From contig JABDPL010000020.1 in NCBI GenBank assembly GCA_013042825.1, positions 1 to 5,028 of the forward strand: a stretch of DNA of 5,028 bases. The letters are read 5' to 3'. This DNA comes from Flavobacteriaceae bacterium. Its GTDB lineage: Bacteria; Bacteroidota; Bacteroidia; Flavobacteriales; Flavobacteriaceae. The position numbers were made by a program, and so were the translations under genes. This document shows, piece by piece, positions 1 to 5,028 of the stretch. The notes beneath the pieces were generated by a model. That model had not been told where the DNA came from. It searched no databases and saw nothing but the letters and a program-made list of their open reading frames with translations. Numbering within the stretch: the stretch's first letter is position 1; each line of letters opens with the position of its first letter.

Positions 1-894
1 GAAGAATACTATCACGATGGTGATGAACAGGCCAGCACCAATCTGTGGTCGGTTACCAAAAGCTTCGCCTCTGCAATCACAGGACTTGTTATGGATGACG
101 GTCAGATACCATCTGTAGATGAATTAATGGTGGACCTGATGCCGCAATATCCGGAATTTGAAACGATCACTTTAAAACATGTATTAACCCATACCACGGG
201 TCTGTCCTGGTCAGAAGAGGGCCCTTTATGGGTTGAGTGGATAATGTCTGACGACTGGGTACGAGAGGCACTTTCACGGAGGCATCTGCATGTACCGGGT
301 TCCCACTGGAAATACAGTTCCGGCAATACGCACTTTCTCTCGGCATTGGTTAAACATAAAAGCGGACAAAGTCCTGGGAAACTTGCAAAATCGAGACTGT
401 TCGATCCCATGGGTATCCCGTTTGAAGTCCAGGATCCACCGCTTACTTATTCGAGTTGGTGGGACTATTTCGAGATTTTCCCTCAAAGCTGGCACCAGGA
501 TCCCCAGGGCAACGAAGCCGCGAGTTTCGGATTGTTCCTGACAGCACGGGATATGGCTAAATTTGGCTACCTGTATTTAAACAGAGGGCGCTGGGAAAAT
601 CAACAGCTCTTATCGGAAAACTGGGTTATAGAATCAACCCGTGATCATGAAACCAATATTTACGGGCGTTACAGTTACGGATACCAATGGTATCTTACAT
701 TTGTCGACGACCGTCCGGCTTTCCTGGCCTCCGGTTGGGGCGGTCAAATAATAGGTGTTGTACCATCGGCAGACCTTGTGGTAGTCCTTAAGTATGATGC
801 GGAAGACCCTGTGCATCCGGTTAGCGGCACTGCACATGACGATATGGGACTATTTGAGATGGTGGTAGAGGCGGTTTATGATTCGGTCCAATAG
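1..894 (+). CDS. Serine hydrolase, class C beta-lactamase/NylB-like family (5'-partial)
   Basis: The frame is open from the first base, so the start lies upstream of the window; the ATG at 91 is internal, because the catalytic motif precedes it. Visible partial protein: 297 residues ending in TAG at 892-894. Seen: SVTK at residues 17-20 (nt 49-60), the SxxK nucleophile motif of the penicillin-binding/class C beta-lactamase fold; HTTGLSW at 64-70; YSSGN at 105-109, matching the YxS/YxN general-base motif; a segment around 176-200 (FGLFLTARDMAKFGYLYLNRG) typical of 6-aminohexanoate-dimer-hydrolase-like members; and SGWGGQ at 244-249, in the place of the family's third active-site motif (KTG/HxG). 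Such enzymes hydrolyse amide or ester bonds through an acyl-serine; the substrate cannot be told from sequence. Probably exported, but the N-terminus that would show this is missing. It converges on the next gene across a shared terminator. The family is secure; a specific function is not. Confidence 0.9.
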   Translation, partial: EEYYHDGDEQASTNLWSVTKSFASAITGLVMDDGQIPSVDELMVDLMPQYPEFETITLKHVLTHTTGLSWSEEGPLWVEWIMSDDWVREALSRRHLHVPGSHWKYSSGNTHFLSALVKHKSGQSPGKLAKSRLFDPMGIPFEVQDPPLTYSSWWDYFEIFPQSWHQDPQGNEAASFGLFLTARDMAKFGYLYLNRGRWENQQLLSENWVIESTRDHETNIYGRYSYGYQWYLTFVDDRPAFLASGWGGQIIGVVPSADLVVVLKYDAEDPVHPVSGTAHDDMGLFEMVVEAVYDSVQ

Positions 895-923
895 GTGAAA
901 GAATATGAATTTACAATAGGAAT

Positions 924-963
924 AAAAAAACGAGCAGCTCAAATGAACTGCTCGTTTTCGTTT
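924..963. terminator. Bidirectional rho-independent terminator between convergent genes
   Basis: A perfect 7-bp stem CGAGCAG (931-937) / CTGCTCG (948-954) encloses a 10-nt loop. It is preceded by seven A (924-930) and followed by TTTT then CGTTT, so either strand gives a GC-rich hairpin followed by a U-run. A/T pairing could extend the stem outward. It sits 30 nt after the hydrolase stop and 15-20 nt beyond the stop of the minus-strand gene, exactly where one shared terminator would serve both. Confidence 0.88.
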
Positions 964-977
964 AATATCAATTAGTT

Positions 978-1625
978 CTAATAATTAATTGGGGTAGATA
1001 GTTTTCTTTGCTTTGTTGGCGTAACAGATTTTACATGGGCAAAAATCTCGTTACCATTTATGATTACTTCAACGGTTCCTTTGGTCATTTTTATGCCCTT
1101 AACATCATTGATACGACCTTTGGGAGAAATTGAAACCACATTGAAGAATGCGTTGTCTTTTCCAATTGCCCGTATATGAACAATATTTCCTGACTTGCTC
1201 ACACCCTTTACGTCTAATTTTTCACCTTTGGGTGTAATGGCTTTTATATCCATTAATTCGCCCTCCTCTGTAATGGCCTTAAATGGAAAATATCGATCAC
1301 CTTGTTTCACGATCAACTTCACGGGTAATCGTTTGCCATCTACAAAAGCTTTGATATCCATTAAAGCGGTTTGTTCTGAATCCTGAATGGCTTTAACCGG
1401 GTAATAATTGCCTTGAGCATCGATAGCCTTAATATGAAGGATCTTCGCCTCTGGCCGCATGGCCTTGACATGCCATAATGTTATATCCGGATTTTGCAAA
1501 ATCAGATCGGCATCTTGCTTGTTAAAATCGAACTCAGGTTCCTGTGCGAATGCGGTTGCACATACAATTAACATCAACCAAAACATGCTGCTCATCAACC
1601 TGAAATTATATATTGCATTTTTCAT
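978..1625 (-). CDS. Secreted 12-residue-repeat protein of unknown function (paralogue of 1898-2521)
   Basis: 215 residues, ending in TAG. The N-terminus is a type I signal peptide: K2, R9, a hydrophobic core at about 10-24 and an AFA motif at 25-27, so cleavage is expected before Q28. C22 is not in a good lipobox (LIVC has V at -1), so I read it as soluble and periplasmic or secreted. The mature protein is almost wholly repeats: short strands of the form [DHPN]-[IVF]-K-[AG]-[IVFM] begin at residues 52, 64, 76, 90, 101, 114, 126, 138, 150, 162, 174 and 197, mostly 12 apart, usually followed by a polar turn containing G. This suggests a run of short beta-strands (inference). About half the aligned positions match the lipoprotein encoded 272 bp upstream. 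No catalytic motif or conserved cysteine is seen in the mature part. I do not recognise a named family. The ATG at 1625 is preceded by A/T-rich sequence without a close Shine-Dalgarno. Confidence 0.85.
   Translation of the reverse strand: MKNAIYNFRLMSSMFWLMLIVCATAFAQEPEFDFNKQDADLILQNPDITLWHVKAMRPEAKILHIKAIDAQGNYYPVKAIQDSEQTALMDIKAFVDGKRLPVKLIVKQGDRYFPFKAITEEGELMDIKAITPKGEKLDVKGVSKSGNIVHIRAIGKDNAFFNVVSISPKGRINDVKGIKMTKGTVEVIINGNEIFAHVKSVTPTKQRKLSTPINY
1023..1472 (-). repeat. Protein-level tandem repeat: twelve ~12-residue units in the secreted protein
   Basis: Covers residues 52-201 of the gene ending at 978. Unit starts are spaced 12, 12, 14, 11, 13, 12, 12, 12, 12, 12 and 23 residues. The consensus is D-[IV]-K-[AG]-[IFV]-x-x-x-G-x-x-[ILV]. 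The units differ too much at DNA level to be a recent tandem duplication, so the repeat is an old structural one. The last interval is about twice as long and holds EVIINGNEI, probably a replaced or diverged unit. Confidence 0.8.
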
Positions 1626-1636
1626 GATAAAACATT

Positions 1637-1818
1637 TTAAGGGTTCATGATCCTTTATTATCGATTCTAAAATTATGTTTTTTCATGATGTATTCACATG
1701 ATAAAAGTCACAAAACAATAAATAAATTTACGTTCAGTTAACATTTAATAAACATAGAATTAGAACGCTGAATGTTACAGTATCGAACAAGAGAAACCGA
1801 TACAAGATGAACCCTTAA
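1637..1818. repeat. 12-nt perfect inverted repeat flanking the leader of the secreted-protein gene
   Basis: TTAAGGGTTCAT at 1637-1648 is the exact reverse complement of ATGAACCCTTAA at 1807-1818. In the minus-strand RNA the first arm lies just after the upstream terminator hairpin and the second lies 12-23 nt before the ATG at 1625. The arms are 158 nt apart, so they could pair only in a transcript that reads through from the upstream gene. The match is seen; any role is inferred. Confidence 0.5.
1780..1803. repeat. Short dyad GTATCG-N12-CGATAC
   Basis: A 6-bp perfect inverted repeat with a 12-nt spacer, in the intergenic region upstream of the secreted-protein gene. It could be a protein-binding dyad or a weak hairpin; a match this short can arise by chance. 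Confidence 0.25.
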
Positions 1819-1824
1819 TAACAA

Positions 1825-1854
1825 GAATGGCCTTATTTATGCATAAGGCCATTC
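1825..1854 (-). terminator. Hairpin terminator downstream of the lipoprotein gene
   Basis: A perfect 12-bp stem GAATGGCCTTAT (1825-1836) / ATAAGGCCATTC (1843-1854) with a 6-nt loop. In the minus-strand RNA it starts 44 nt after the lipoprotein stop and is followed by CTTGTTATTAA, a loose U-rich tail. The stem is strong but the tail is imperfect, so some read-through into the next gene is possible. Confidence 0.75.
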
Positions 1855-1897
1855 CATCATGGTTATTGATCCGTTCGTTAAGTTTCAATTTTAATTG

Positions 1898-2521
1898 TTA
1901 TTGATATTGCTGGGGTATCGATTTGATATGTGCGTAAACGTCAACTCCATTAATGACCACTTCAATAGGCTCCTTCATCATCTTGATCCCTTTCACATCA
2001 TTTATCCAGCCCTTTGGTGAAATGGCCTCAATGTTGTAGAGGAGTCCGTCCTTATCTACAACGCTTAAATGAATGATATTACCAGACTGTCTTGTCCCTT
2101 TTACATCCAGCTTCTCACCTTCTTCCGTAAAGGCTTTGACATCTATTATGGTCCCGTTCTCATCTATGGCCTTCACGGGCATATATTTGTCCAGGCTAAC
2201 AAGCACCTTAACGGGAAGGATCTTATCATTCACAAATGCTTTTACATCCATGACACTTGTTTGGTCGGAATCCTGGATCGCCTTTACCTCATAGGTATGG
2301 CCGTCGGCATCAACCGCCATTACATTTAATAACTTACCCTGTGGATTGAAGGCTTTGACATACCAGTAAACTGTTTCAAAATTAGCGTCAGCTACTGCCT
2401 CAAGCGGTTGCTGATCTATTTTAACCTGAGGTTGTTTCTTCTGGCATCCCAGAACAACTAAAAGAAGCATCAGCATAATTACCATCCCGATTATGCCGAA
2501 GAACGTTACCGTGCGTTTCAT
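1898..2521 (-). CDS. 12-residue-repeat lipoprotein of unknown function
   Basis: 207 residues from the chosen ATG at 2519-2521, ending in TAA. An in-frame ATG at 2572 would add 17 polar residues ahead of the signal. I reject it because the natural lipoprotein signal begins at the inner methionine: K2, R3, a long hydrophobic stretch 7-24, and lipobox V-L-G-C with C26. The lipidated cysteine is followed by QKKQP, then a linker to about residue 50. Repeat strands start at 54, 66, 78, 92, 103, 115, 127, 139, 151, 163, 175 and 198. The register is nearly the same as in the secreted paralogue, including the same 14/11 irregularity after the third unit and the long final interval with VVINGV. Strongly shared segments are KAIQDS-QT, GEKLDVKG, SPKG-INDVKGIKM and AH-KS. 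It should be anchored in the membrane facing the periplasm or cell surface. It lies 122 bp downstream of the molybdenum-subunit gene, with a promoter-like box of its own. Confidence 0.87.
   Translation of the reverse strand: MKRTVTFFGIIGMVIMLMLLLVVLGCQKKQPQVKIDQQPLEAVADANFETVYWYVKAFNPQGKLLNVMAVDADGHTYEVKAIQDSDQTSVMDVKAFVNDKILPVKVLVSLDKYMPVKAIDENGTIIDVKAFTEEGEKLDVKGTRQSGNIIHLSVVDKDGLLYNIEAISPKGWINDVKGIKMMKEPIEVVINGVDVYAHIKSIPQQYQ
1916..2362 (-). repeat. Protein-level tandem repeat: twelve ~12-residue units in the lipoprotein
   Basis: Covers residues 54-202 of the lipoprotein. Spacings are 12, 12, 14, 11, 12, 12, 12, 12, 12, 12 and 23 residues, with core strands such as YVKAF, EVKAI, DVKAF, PVKAI, DVKGT and DVKGI. 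Unit-by-unit correspondence with the secreted paralogue is closer than similarity between units of one protein. This shows the array existed before the gene duplicated. Confidence 0.8.
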
Positions 2522-2556
2522 TATATGAGCTTTTAAGATACGAATTCCGTTTCCCT

Positions 2557-2564
2557 CAAAATTA
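2557..2564 (-). promoter_or_regulatory. Candidate Bacteroidota -7 promoter box for the lipoprotein gene
   Basis: The minus strand reads TAATTTTG, an exact match to the TAnnTTTG -7 consensus of Bacteroidota sigma factors, 35 nt before the ATG at 2521. Transcription would begin a few bases downstream and leave a leader of about 30 nt. No TTTG is seen at the usual 19-21 nt upstream, so the -33 half is missing. An 8-mer of this looseness occurs by chance fairly often in AT-rich DNA. Confidence 0.4.
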
Positions 2565-2585
2565 GAAGACAACTCTTGTAAATCC

Positions 2586-2601
2586 CATGATAAAAATCAT
2601 G
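2586..2601. repeat. 16-bp palindromic hairpin CATGAT-AAAA-ATCATG
   Basis: A 6-bp perfect stem with a 4-nt loop, between the molybdenum-subunit stop (2644) and the lipoprotein start. It is AT-rich and has no U-run after it, so a poor terminator; it lies about 20 bp upstream of the candidate -7 box, where an operator could sit. Its left half, CATGATAAAA, also occurs at 1623-1632 and 1697-1706, ahead of the paralogous gene. Confidence 0.35.
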
Positions 2602-2643
2602 ATTTGAAAACTGGTGATAAAGAATTTCACCAATAGCCTTTCA

Positions 2644-2982
2644 TCAGCTATTAAAGTCCTGTTGAAGTGGCATCCGTCTGAGCCTTGTCCCGGTAATACG
2701 GAAAACCGCATTAGCGATCGCCGCACCGATGGGACCCAATGGCGGTTCACCCACGCCTCCGGGCTTTTCAGCATTTTGTAACAATACAATATCGATCAGC
2801 TTCGGTGAATCTTTCATTAATGCCATGCGGTATGGGCCGTAAATCACGGGTTGTAGCTCACCATTCTCAACATACATGTGCTCATACATCGAGGCGCTGA
2901 GGCCCATTATAATAGCACCTTCACATTGTGCTCGCACCTGGTCAGGATTGATCACGAGTCCCGGATCCATGGCACAGGTCAC
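2644..2982 (-). CDS. C-terminal fragment of the IorB-like molybdenum subunit (downstream of the TAG)
   Basis: Open in the same frame as the upstream part. Residues after the stop read VHKVTCAMDPG, then VNP-type INPDQVRAQCEG, IIMGLSASMYEH, GGVGEPPLGPIGAAIANAV and TGTRLRRMPL, which is the standard end of the family, with TGA at 2644-2646. It holds the catalytic glutamate (fragment residue 79). The GTG at 2980-2982 could serve as an internal start with AGG 8 nt before it, but in intact relatives this valine lies mid-domain. Separate translation into a useful protein is unlikely. I regard it as the severed end of one gene, not a gene of its own. Confidence 0.7.
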   Translation of the reverse strand: MTCAMDPGLVINPDQVRAQCEGAIIMGLSASMYEHMYVENGELQPVIYGPYRMALMKDSPKLIDIVLLQNAEKPGGVGEPPLGPIGAAIANAVFRITGTRLRRMPLQQDFNS

Positions 2983-2991
2983 TTTATGAAC

Positions 2992-4818
2992 CTAGATCTG
3001 GCTTCCTTCTATAGAAACCTCTGCGATCTGGGCACAAGGTGTGTTTACATCTGTTGAAGCCGCAAAGCCCATGGCCCTGCCGTTTTTAACACCATTGGTC
3101 CAATTAGCCTGCTTAGCAACGGCCTTAATAACTTCCTTCAACCGATACCCCCGATCGTCATCCTGAATCTGATCTAAACGGAACTGAATCGGATCTTTAG
3201 CTGCTCTAACGGCCAATTCATCAATAAAACTTTCAATTGCAAAGGTATTTGCCAGCAAGCCCAGGCTGCGCCACCAACTAGTCGCGAAAGGCAATTTCAC
3301 ACGCCAGGATACGGTCCTGAAATTGGGAATGCCTCGATATTGTATCATACCTCCCCGCCAGGCACCAAGATCTGCGCCCAGCAGTGGTTCCGCTATTCTT
3401 GGAGTGAGTGCTGAACCAAAGGCTACATCCCCACTCGATACATGATGCTCCATGGCTTCTATCAAGCCCGAATCATTTAGAACGGCTTTTAAAACGTGAT
3501 GGGTCGGAGGCCTGAAGGTGTCATTTTGAAATTCTTCAATGCGGTTGAAGAAACATTTTACCGGTCTGCCAGCAGCCTTGGAAAGCAGCGCTGCCTGGAT
3601 AGCATTTGGTGTATGCAACCGTCTGCCGAATCCGCCACCGAGATATGTCGGGATAATATTGACATGCTTTTTCGGAATACCAAGTCGTGCAGCAACCTCA
3701 TCCCTCGTGATCTTAACCACCTGGGTCGAGATCATGATTGTGGCTTTATCTTCTTCAACAAAGGCAACAGCCCCATTCGGTTCTAACTGTGCATGGGCCC
3801 CGATCGGACTGAAATATTCTGAACTAATGACTTCAGATGATTCTTCAAGTATCCGTTGGGCCTTGCCTTCCTTCTGGATCTCAACAGCCTTGCCCTGCCC
3901 CACCTTGATCATATCTTCAATCATCTTCGAGCTCCAGTTCCTGTCGGTTTTCCATTCTACCGTAATCGCATTTTTGGCCAGTTCTGCCTGCATCCTGCTT
4001 TCGGCAACAACACCGACAAAGTCCTTTTCTTTCACAATCTTGATCACACCAGGCATTTTCTCTGCTTCCGTGGTATCTGCATCCACAAACCGAGCTCCAA
4101 TCTTTGATGGCCTGACGACGGCTCCATAAAGCATACCATCCATGGTCGCATCCATTCCGAAGATGGGCTCGCCGAAGACCTTAGGCTTTAGGTCAACCCT
4201 GGGAATTGGTTTACCAACATAACGCAATGACATAACGGGTTTGAGTTCAGGTATGTCAGGAATCGTCCAATCGGTCTTTTCTGACACAGCCTCAGCATAG
4301 GTAATAGACTTAATTCCATCTGAAATAACGCCATCCTTCACAGAAAATGATTTAACATCTGTACCGAGTTTTTCCGCAGCAGCGGCCTTGATCATTTCAC
4401 GCATGGTGGCTGCCAATTCACGTAAGGGCTCCCATAAACCCGGTATAGACGTACTACCTCCGGTACTTAAACCATCGATGTTTCCTGTTAATGTAGCCGC
4501 ATGAACCACTTGTATCTGCTCAATAGAGACTTCAAGTTCATCTGCGGCAATCTGCGCGAGTCCTGTAAACGCCCCCTGCCCCATTTCAACCTTTGGGCAA
4601 TGGAAGATTATCTTGTTTTCGGCAGTCGTTTCAAACCAAATGATTGGGTCATCAGTACTGCCGATATACTCCATATCTATGGTGTCGGCATATTGAGCGA
4701 TGGATCGCCTTATTGGACCTCTGAAAATATAAGCACCCAAAATTAGTGCTCCTGTACCACCTGCTGCGGTACGTAAGATGAATTGACGCCGGGACAGTTT
4801 CTTCTTTTTATCACTCAT
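2992..4818 (-). CDS. N-terminal 608 residues of the IorB-like molybdenum subunit (Tat-exported)
   Basis: This is what normal translation would yield. ATG at 4816-4818. Twin-arginine signal: SRRQFIL at residues 9-15 followed by a hydrophobic stretch about 18-32, so export as a folded, cofactor-loaded protein to the periplasm, either cleaved or left as an anchor. Family marks in order: KVEMGQGAFTGLAQIAADELEV at 76-97 (the MGQG signature); STGGSTS at 118-124; GKPIPRVDLKPKVFGEP at 202-218, the start of the core aldehyde oxidase/xanthine dehydrogenase domain; QLEPNGAVAF at 344-353; GGGFGRR at 394-400, a Mo-cofactor loop; and WWRSLG, then AIESFIDELA, at 515-535. The gene starts inside the end of the Fe-S gene (8-nt overlap, ATGAGTGA), which implies translational coupling. 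The N-terminal domains are complete; the C-terminal cofactor-binding part is missing. Confidence 0.88.
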   Translation of the reverse strand: MSDKKKKLSRRQFILRTAAGGTGALILGAYIFRGPIRRSIAQYADTIDMEYIGSTDDPIIWFETTAENKIIFHCPKVEMGQGAFTGLAQIAADELEVSIEQIQVVHAATLTGNIDGLSTGGSTSIPGLWEPLRELAATMREMIKAAAAEKLGTDVKSFSVKDGVISDGIKSITYAEAVSEKTDWTIPDIPELKPVMSLRYVGKPIPRVDLKPKVFGEPIFGMDATMDGMLYGAVVRPSKIGARFVDADTTEAEKMPGVIKIVKEKDFVGVVAESRMQAELAKNAITVEWKTDRNWSSKMIEDMIKVGQGKAVEIQKEGKAQRILEESSEVISSEYFSPIGAHAQLEPNGAVAFVEEDKATIMISTQVVKITRDEVAARLGIPKKHVNIIPTYLGGGFGRRLHTPNAIQAALLSKAAGRPVKCFFNRIEEFQNDTFRPPTHHVLKAVLNDSGLIEAMEHHVSSGDVAFGSALTPRIAEPLLGADLGAWRGGMIQYRGIPNFRTVSWRVKLPFATSWWRSLGLLANTFAIESFIDELAVRAAKDPIQFRLDQIQDDDRGYRLKEVIKAVAKQANWTNGVKNGRAMGFAASTDVNTPCAQIAEVSIEGSQI

Positions 4819-5028
4819 CCTGAATCGCTTGATTGGCAGTCATTTTCAATTCAGCCGCACGATGTATTGCCTTACGCATGCGAAAATAAGTCGCACATCT
4901 GCAAACATTAGTGATATTTTCATCCATATCCTCATCGGTTGGCTGTGGAATCTTATTCAGAAGTGCTGCTGTCGCCATCATAAATCCGGGCTGGCAATAA
5001 CCACATTGTGGCACGATCTCCTCTATCC
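4811..5028 (-). CDS. [2Fe-2S] subunit of a xanthine dehydrogenase/IorA-type oxidoreductase (C-terminal part, start beyond the window)
   Basis: The frame runs off the right edge. The GTG at 5012-5014 is not the start: the codons before it read IEEI, and EEIVPQCGYCQPG is the family's continuous sequence. About 71 residues are visible, ending in TGA (4811-4813). Seen: QCGYCQPGFMM and, 30 or so residues on, NVCRCATYFRMRKAI. These give the C-x2-C and C-x-C pairs that ligate the second [2Fe-2S] cluster in the all-helical C-terminal domain; the ferredoxin-like N-terminal domain with the first cluster is outside. Relatives usually have CRCGTY, so the Ala after the last cysteine is a mild variation. 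It hands electrons on from the molybdenum subunit encoded directly downstream, with which it shares 8 nt. The family is secure; the substrate is not determinable. Confidence 0.92.
   Translation of the reverse strand, partial: IEEIVPQCGYCQPGFMMATAALLNKIPQPTDEDMDENITNVCRCATYFRMRKAIHRAAELKMTANQAIQDE

Larger units (their letters stand above)
1626..1897. other. Intergenic leader between the two repeat-protein genes
   Basis: 272 bp, AT-rich, with no convincing gene. It holds the hairpin that ends the lipoprotein transcript (1825-1854), a 12-nt inverted repeat (1637-1648/1807-1818), a 6-bp dyad GTATCG/CGATAC (1780-1785/1798-1803), and two copies of CATGATAAAA (1623-1632, the first overlapping the start codon, and 1697-1706). 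On the minus strand the nearest approaches to the Bacteroidota -7 box TAnnTTTG are TATGTTTA (1749-1756) and TTGTTTTG (1711-1718). Each is one base off and neither has a clear TTTG at -33, so the promoter of the downstream gene is not located. A 13-codon mini-ORF runs on the minus strand from 1686 to 1645; whether it is translated is unknown. Confidence 0.6.
2644..4818 (-). pseudogene. Molybdopterin-binding oxidoreductase subunit (xanthine dehydrogenase/IorB family), interrupted by an in-frame TAG
   Basis: Start to final TGA is 725 codons, about the usual length of the large subunit of isoquinoline 1-oxidoreductase/aldehyde-oxidase-type enzymes, with one internal TAG at codon 609 (nt 2992-2994). 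The frame does not shift: before it reads IEGSQI, after it VHKVTCAMDPGLVINPDQV, the continuous family sequence. By family knowledge the product binds the Mo cofactor and hydroxylates a carbon of an aldehyde or N-heterocycle, passing electrons to the Fe-S subunit. The catalytic glutamate (GGVGEPP, E691, codon 2746-2748) lies after the stop, so a product ending at 609 lacks it and the C-terminal cofactor contacts. No other stop or indel is seen, which fits a recent mutation (CAG or AAG to TAG), a sequencing error or read-through. TAG is a normal stop here: the hydrolase and the secreted protein both end in it. Substrate unknown. Confidence 0.8.

Noticed and set aside
91..93. ATG at 91 as the true start of the serine hydrolase
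   Set aside because: The catalytic SVTK motif is encoded upstream (49-60) in the same open frame, so the gene starts outside the window.
978..2521. The 36-bp-scale periodicity as a DNA tandem repeat or CRISPR-like array
   Set aside because: Units are similar only at protein level; nucleotide sequences of the units diverge and there are no identical repeats separated by spacers.
2522..2572. Upstream ATG at 2572 as the start of the lipoprotein
   Set aside because: It would place 17 polar residues before a textbook lipoprotein signal peptide, and the extension runs through the promoter-like TAATTTTG box.
2562..2789. 75-codon minus-strand frame overlapping the end of the molybdenum subunit
   Set aside because: It is an alternate frame of the conserved C-terminal region, with no family resemblance and no start context of its own.
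2992..2994. TAG as a reassigned sense codon in this genome
   Set aside because: The hydrolase (892-894) and the secreted repeat protein (978-980) both end in TAG at natural C-termini, the former right before a terminator, so TAG works as a stop here.
2982..2994. A frameshift as the cause of the split molybdenum-subunit gene
   Set aside because: The two parts are in the same frame (4818 and 2982 differ by a multiple of three) and the intervening codons VHK fit; only one nonsense codon separates them.
3539..4129. 196-codon plus-strand open frame opposite the molybdenum-subunit gene
   Set aside because: It lies wholly antisense to a gene with clear family motifs, is low-complexity Ser/Ala/Ile-rich with no recognisable domain, and is the kind of shadow frame a long coding region produces.

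Overview
The window looks like ordinary chromosomal DNA from a Bacteroidota-type bacterium. The assignment is an inference. It rests on moderate GC, starts without a clear Shine-Dalgarno but with A/T-rich leaders, one exact match to the Bacteroidota -7 promoter box (TAnnTTTG), and secreted/lipoprotein repeat proteins of a kind I associate with that phylum. Rhodothermota/Balneolota relatives are not excluded.

Layout from left to right. Bases 1-894 (+) hold the C-terminal part of a class C beta-lactamase-like serine hydrolase whose start lies outside the window. It converges on the minus-strand genes across a strong bidirectional terminator (about 924-963). Everything to the right is on the minus strand. 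Read in transcription order from the right edge, it comprises: the end of a [2Fe-2S] subunit (4811-5028, cut by the window edge); a Tat-exported molybdopterin-binding oxidoreductase subunit of the xanthine dehydrogenase/IorB type (2644-4818), overlapping the Fe-S gene by 8 nt; a lipoprotein (1898-2521); and a secreted paralogue of that lipoprotein (978-1625).

Two things stand out. First, the molybdenum subunit is broken by one in-frame TAG (2992-2994). The reading frame is open and family-like on both sides, and the part after the stop carries the catalytic glutamate (GGVGEPP motif). The truncated product would therefore be expected to be inactive unless the stop is read through or is a sequencing error. 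Second, the two downstream proteins are paralogues built almost entirely from twelve copies of a roughly 12-residue unit (consensus D-[IV]-K-[AG]-[IFV]-x-x-x-G-x-x-[ILV]). One carries a lipobox and the other a type I signal peptide. I cannot assign them a function.

The Fe-S and molybdenum subunits should form an export-type molybdo-hydroxylase: Mo/MPT-cytosine cofactor in the large subunit, 2Fe-2S relay in the small one. No link between that enzyme and the repeat proteins is shown beyond adjacency and shared strand. I found no RNA gene, CRISPR array, transposase or attachment site.
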